From Bacteroidota bacterium (GTDB lineage: Bacteria; Bacteroidota; Bacteroidia; Flavobacteriales_F; PHOS-HE28), in the NCBI GenBank assembly GCA_018266475.1, contig JAFEAI010000262.1, positions 1-33,910 on the forward strand: a DNA stretch of 33,910 nt, given 5' to 3'. Positions 32,449-33,910 of the stretch are shown piece after piece (the first letter of the stretch is position 1; every line of letters starts with the position of its first letter). Both the position numbers and the translations under genes were made by a program. Below the pieces are notes generated by a model that worked only from the letters and a program-made list of their open reading frames with translations, was not told the DNA's origin and made no database searches.

Positions 32449-33555
32449 TTACGAATCCAAGTGCTCGAACACGTGCTGGAGCGGCTGGTCGTGCGCGTTC
32501 ATCCGCAGCAGCCGGTAATGCTTGCCCAGCGCGGTGAGCAGCGGGATGCGCTTGTAGGGCAGGTTCTTTTCCCGGGCGAACGCCTCCAACTCCTCGGTGA
32601 TCTCCTTGTAGTAAGGGTAGCTGTACATGGGGAAGAGGTGGTGTACCACGTGGAAATTGAAGTTGCCCAGGACGTTCCGGATGAACCAATTGTTCTCCCG
32701 CAGGTCGTTGGTCACCGCCAGTTGGTGTACAAGCCAGCTGTAGGGCAGCAGGTGGTGCTCATCCGGCAGCGGGAAGGCATTGTCCGGCAACGGATGCAAC
32801 GGCAGCAGGACGAACAGGGCGAAAATGCTGGCCACCAGCACCTGCAGCGCCCAAGCACCGAGGGCCAGGCCGAAGGGCACCTGGAAGAAGAGCACCGGCA
32901 CGGCGATCTGGTAGAAGAAATAGAAGGCCTTGAACAGGACCATCTTCACCTTCTCCCGGCCAGGGATGGGGCCATGCACCTTGTAAATGATGCGCTTCTT
33001 GGAGAAGACGTCGCGGAAATCGCGCAGCAGCATCCAGTTGAAGAGGTACAACGGGTACACGAAGAAGATGAACTTGTCCTGGTACTTCTGGATGCCCTTG
33101 GCCTTGCCGTGCGGGTACACCTTGATGGGGCCGCTCTGGTCCATGTCGGTGTCCCAGCCGTCCACGTTGGCAAAGTTGTGGTGGCTCTCGATGTGCCGCT
33201 TGCCCCAGATGTAGCTGTTTGCGCCCACCAGGTCGAACAGGTGCATCACCCACGCATTGTACTTCTTGGTCTTGAAGATGCTGCCATGGGCGGCCTCATG
33301 GATCAGGTTGAGGTAGATGAGCACCAGCGTAAGGCCCATCACGATGAACAGCCCGGTGTACAACCAGGGGCGGTCGCCTTGGAACAAGGCCATGAAGTAG
33401 CAGCCGAAGTAGATGGCGGGTAAGATCACCGCCTTGGCTTTCAGGTAGCGTGTGCGGTCCTCGGGGATGGCCTTCATCCGCTTGCCCACCCGGGCATTGA
33501 TCTCCCGGAAGAGCGTGGTTTCCTGCTGGTATTTCGGAAAGTCACTGTGGTCCAT
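32449..33555 (-). CDS. Membrane fatty acid desaturase
   Basis: A 368-residue membrane protein with three histidine boxes of di-iron desaturases: HEAAH (86-90), HIESHH (121-126) and HVVHH (302-306). Hydrophobic pairs lie at about 43-57 and 66-84, and at about 161-178, 208-226 and 230-252. The final box is of the front-end/acyl-lipid (delta-5/6-like) type, HxxHH. It introduces a double bond into membrane fatty acyl chains. The 3' end is 21 bp from the convergent T9SS-sorted gene. The position of the double bond cannot be read. Confidence 0.92.
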   Translation of the reverse strand: MDHSDFPKYQQETTLFREINARVGKRMKAIPEDRTRYLKAKAVILPAIYFGCYFMALFQGDRPWLYTGLFIVMGLTLVLIYLNLIHEAAHGSIFKTKKYNAWVMHLFDLVGANSYIWGKRHIESHHNFANVDGWDTDMDQSGPIKVYPHGKAKGIQKYQDKFIFFVYPLYLFNWMLLRDFRDVFSKKRIIYKVHGPIPGREKVKMVLFKAFYFFYQIAVPVLFFQVPFGLALGAWALQVLVASIFALFVLLPLHPLPDNAFPLPDEHHLLPYSWLVHQLAVTNDLRENNWFIRNVLGNFNFHVVHHLFPMYSYPYYKEITEELEAFAREKNLPYKRIPLLTALGKHYRLLRMNAHDQPLQHVFEHLDS

Positions 33556-33614
33556 GCCCGTTGCTGGTTTTCCGTGGAGCAGCCTATGGTGGGTTGGTGC
33601 GTGGAGGAGTTCCG

Positions 33615-33622
33615 CAAAGTTA
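33615..33622 (-). promoter_or_regulatory. Candidate -7 element for the desaturase
   Basis: Minus-strand TAACTTTG matches TAnnTTTG exactly, 59 bases before the ATG at 33555. No -33 TTG at the expected distance. Confidence 0.4.
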
Positions 33623-33771
33623 TTCCCGCTTCCCGAAGAAGCGAATACCGGAACCAGGGCGATCGGGTCTTGATTCCTTTCCTTGCGCGGGGTCTTGCAC
33701 CGCCACCCCGGATAACACGGAAGAGATTCCGGAGCAGGGGCAGGCTGCCACTAGGGCCAAAGGCCCGGCAT

Positions 33772-33807
33772 TATCCCTGCCCTACACATGAGCGTAGGGC
33801 AGGGATA
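33772..33807. repeat. Perfect 14-bp hairpin in a repeat-like end region
   Basis: TATCCCTGCCCTAC (33772-33785) and GTAGGGCAGGGATA (33794-33807) are exact reverse complements around an 8-base loop. The surrounding 33735-33890 contains further GGGC(C/T)(A/G)AAGGCCCGGC-type words on both strands. The 355-bp interval 33556-33910 holds no gene I can support. Confidence 0.8.
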
Positions 33808-33910
33808 CCAAATACGTGATCGCCAGGGCTGAAGGCCCGGCCTCATCGCCAGGTGGGGTAAGGTCGGGCCTACAGCCCTCCCCGATGACATGGTGCATCG
33901 CTGCCCAACG

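Overview
The window looks like a surface-polysaccharide region of a Bacteroidota chromosome, probably a high-GC member of the Flavobacteriales. Four observations support this. A protein carries a type IX secretion (gliding-motility type) C-terminal domain. There is a DUF6089-like outer-membrane protein. An XrtF-like exosortase sits next to a PID-tailed small protein. Several genes carry Bacteroidota-style TAnnTTTG promoter elements. Start-codon context and gene families agree with this; the exact taxon is inference.

Layout. Positions 1-10205 hold a leftward block. Read in the direction of transcription it is a BY-kinase/co-polymerase (Wzc type), an ABC permease (Wzm type), an ABC ATPase with a C-terminal substrate domain (Wzt type), a GT4 glycosyltransferase, an MBOAT O-acyltransferase and two tandem SGNH-type proteins. 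Positions 10206-11031 are a repeat-rich spacer. Positions 11032-12283 are a compact rightward cassette of three overlapping genes: a 72-residue PID-tailed substrate candidate, an exosortase and an exosortase-associated membrane protein. Positions 12395-14640 hold a WecB-type epimerase and a glycosyltransferase, rightward. Positions 14641-19720 are a leftward run: a class II glutamine amidotransferase fused to an N-acetyl sugar amidotransferase, a glycosyltransferase, a truncated chimeric ORF, a polysaccharide deacetylase and a formyltransferase. The first two of these lie in an AT-rich island with sharp edges (about 16668-19735), unlike the roughly 60% GC around it. Beside the island lies what looks like the C-terminal stub of a tyrosine recombinase, then a 1 kb repeat-filled spacer.

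Positions 20818-27740 hold three SDR sugar-nucleotide epimerases/dehydratases, two GT4 enzymes and an O-antigen ligase/polymerase-like membrane protein. From about 28200 onward the content looks like ordinary chromosome: the DUF6089-like protein, a nitronate monooxygenase, a T9SS type B sorted fibronectin-type protein and a fatty acid desaturase.

How the genes fit together (inference): the epimerases and WecB supply activated sugars. The amidotransferase, formyltransferase, deacetylase and MBOAT/SGNH genes decorate them. Five or six glycosyltransferases assemble the chain. Wzm/Wzt and Wzc export it and control its length, with the Wzy/WaaL-like protein polymerising or ligating. No outer-membrane Wza, Wzx flippase or initiating glycosyltransferase is in the window, so the locus is either incomplete here or continues outside. 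The best candidates for something new are the minimal exosortase cassette, the fused amidotransferase on the AT-rich island and the unusual density of structured intergenic repeats.
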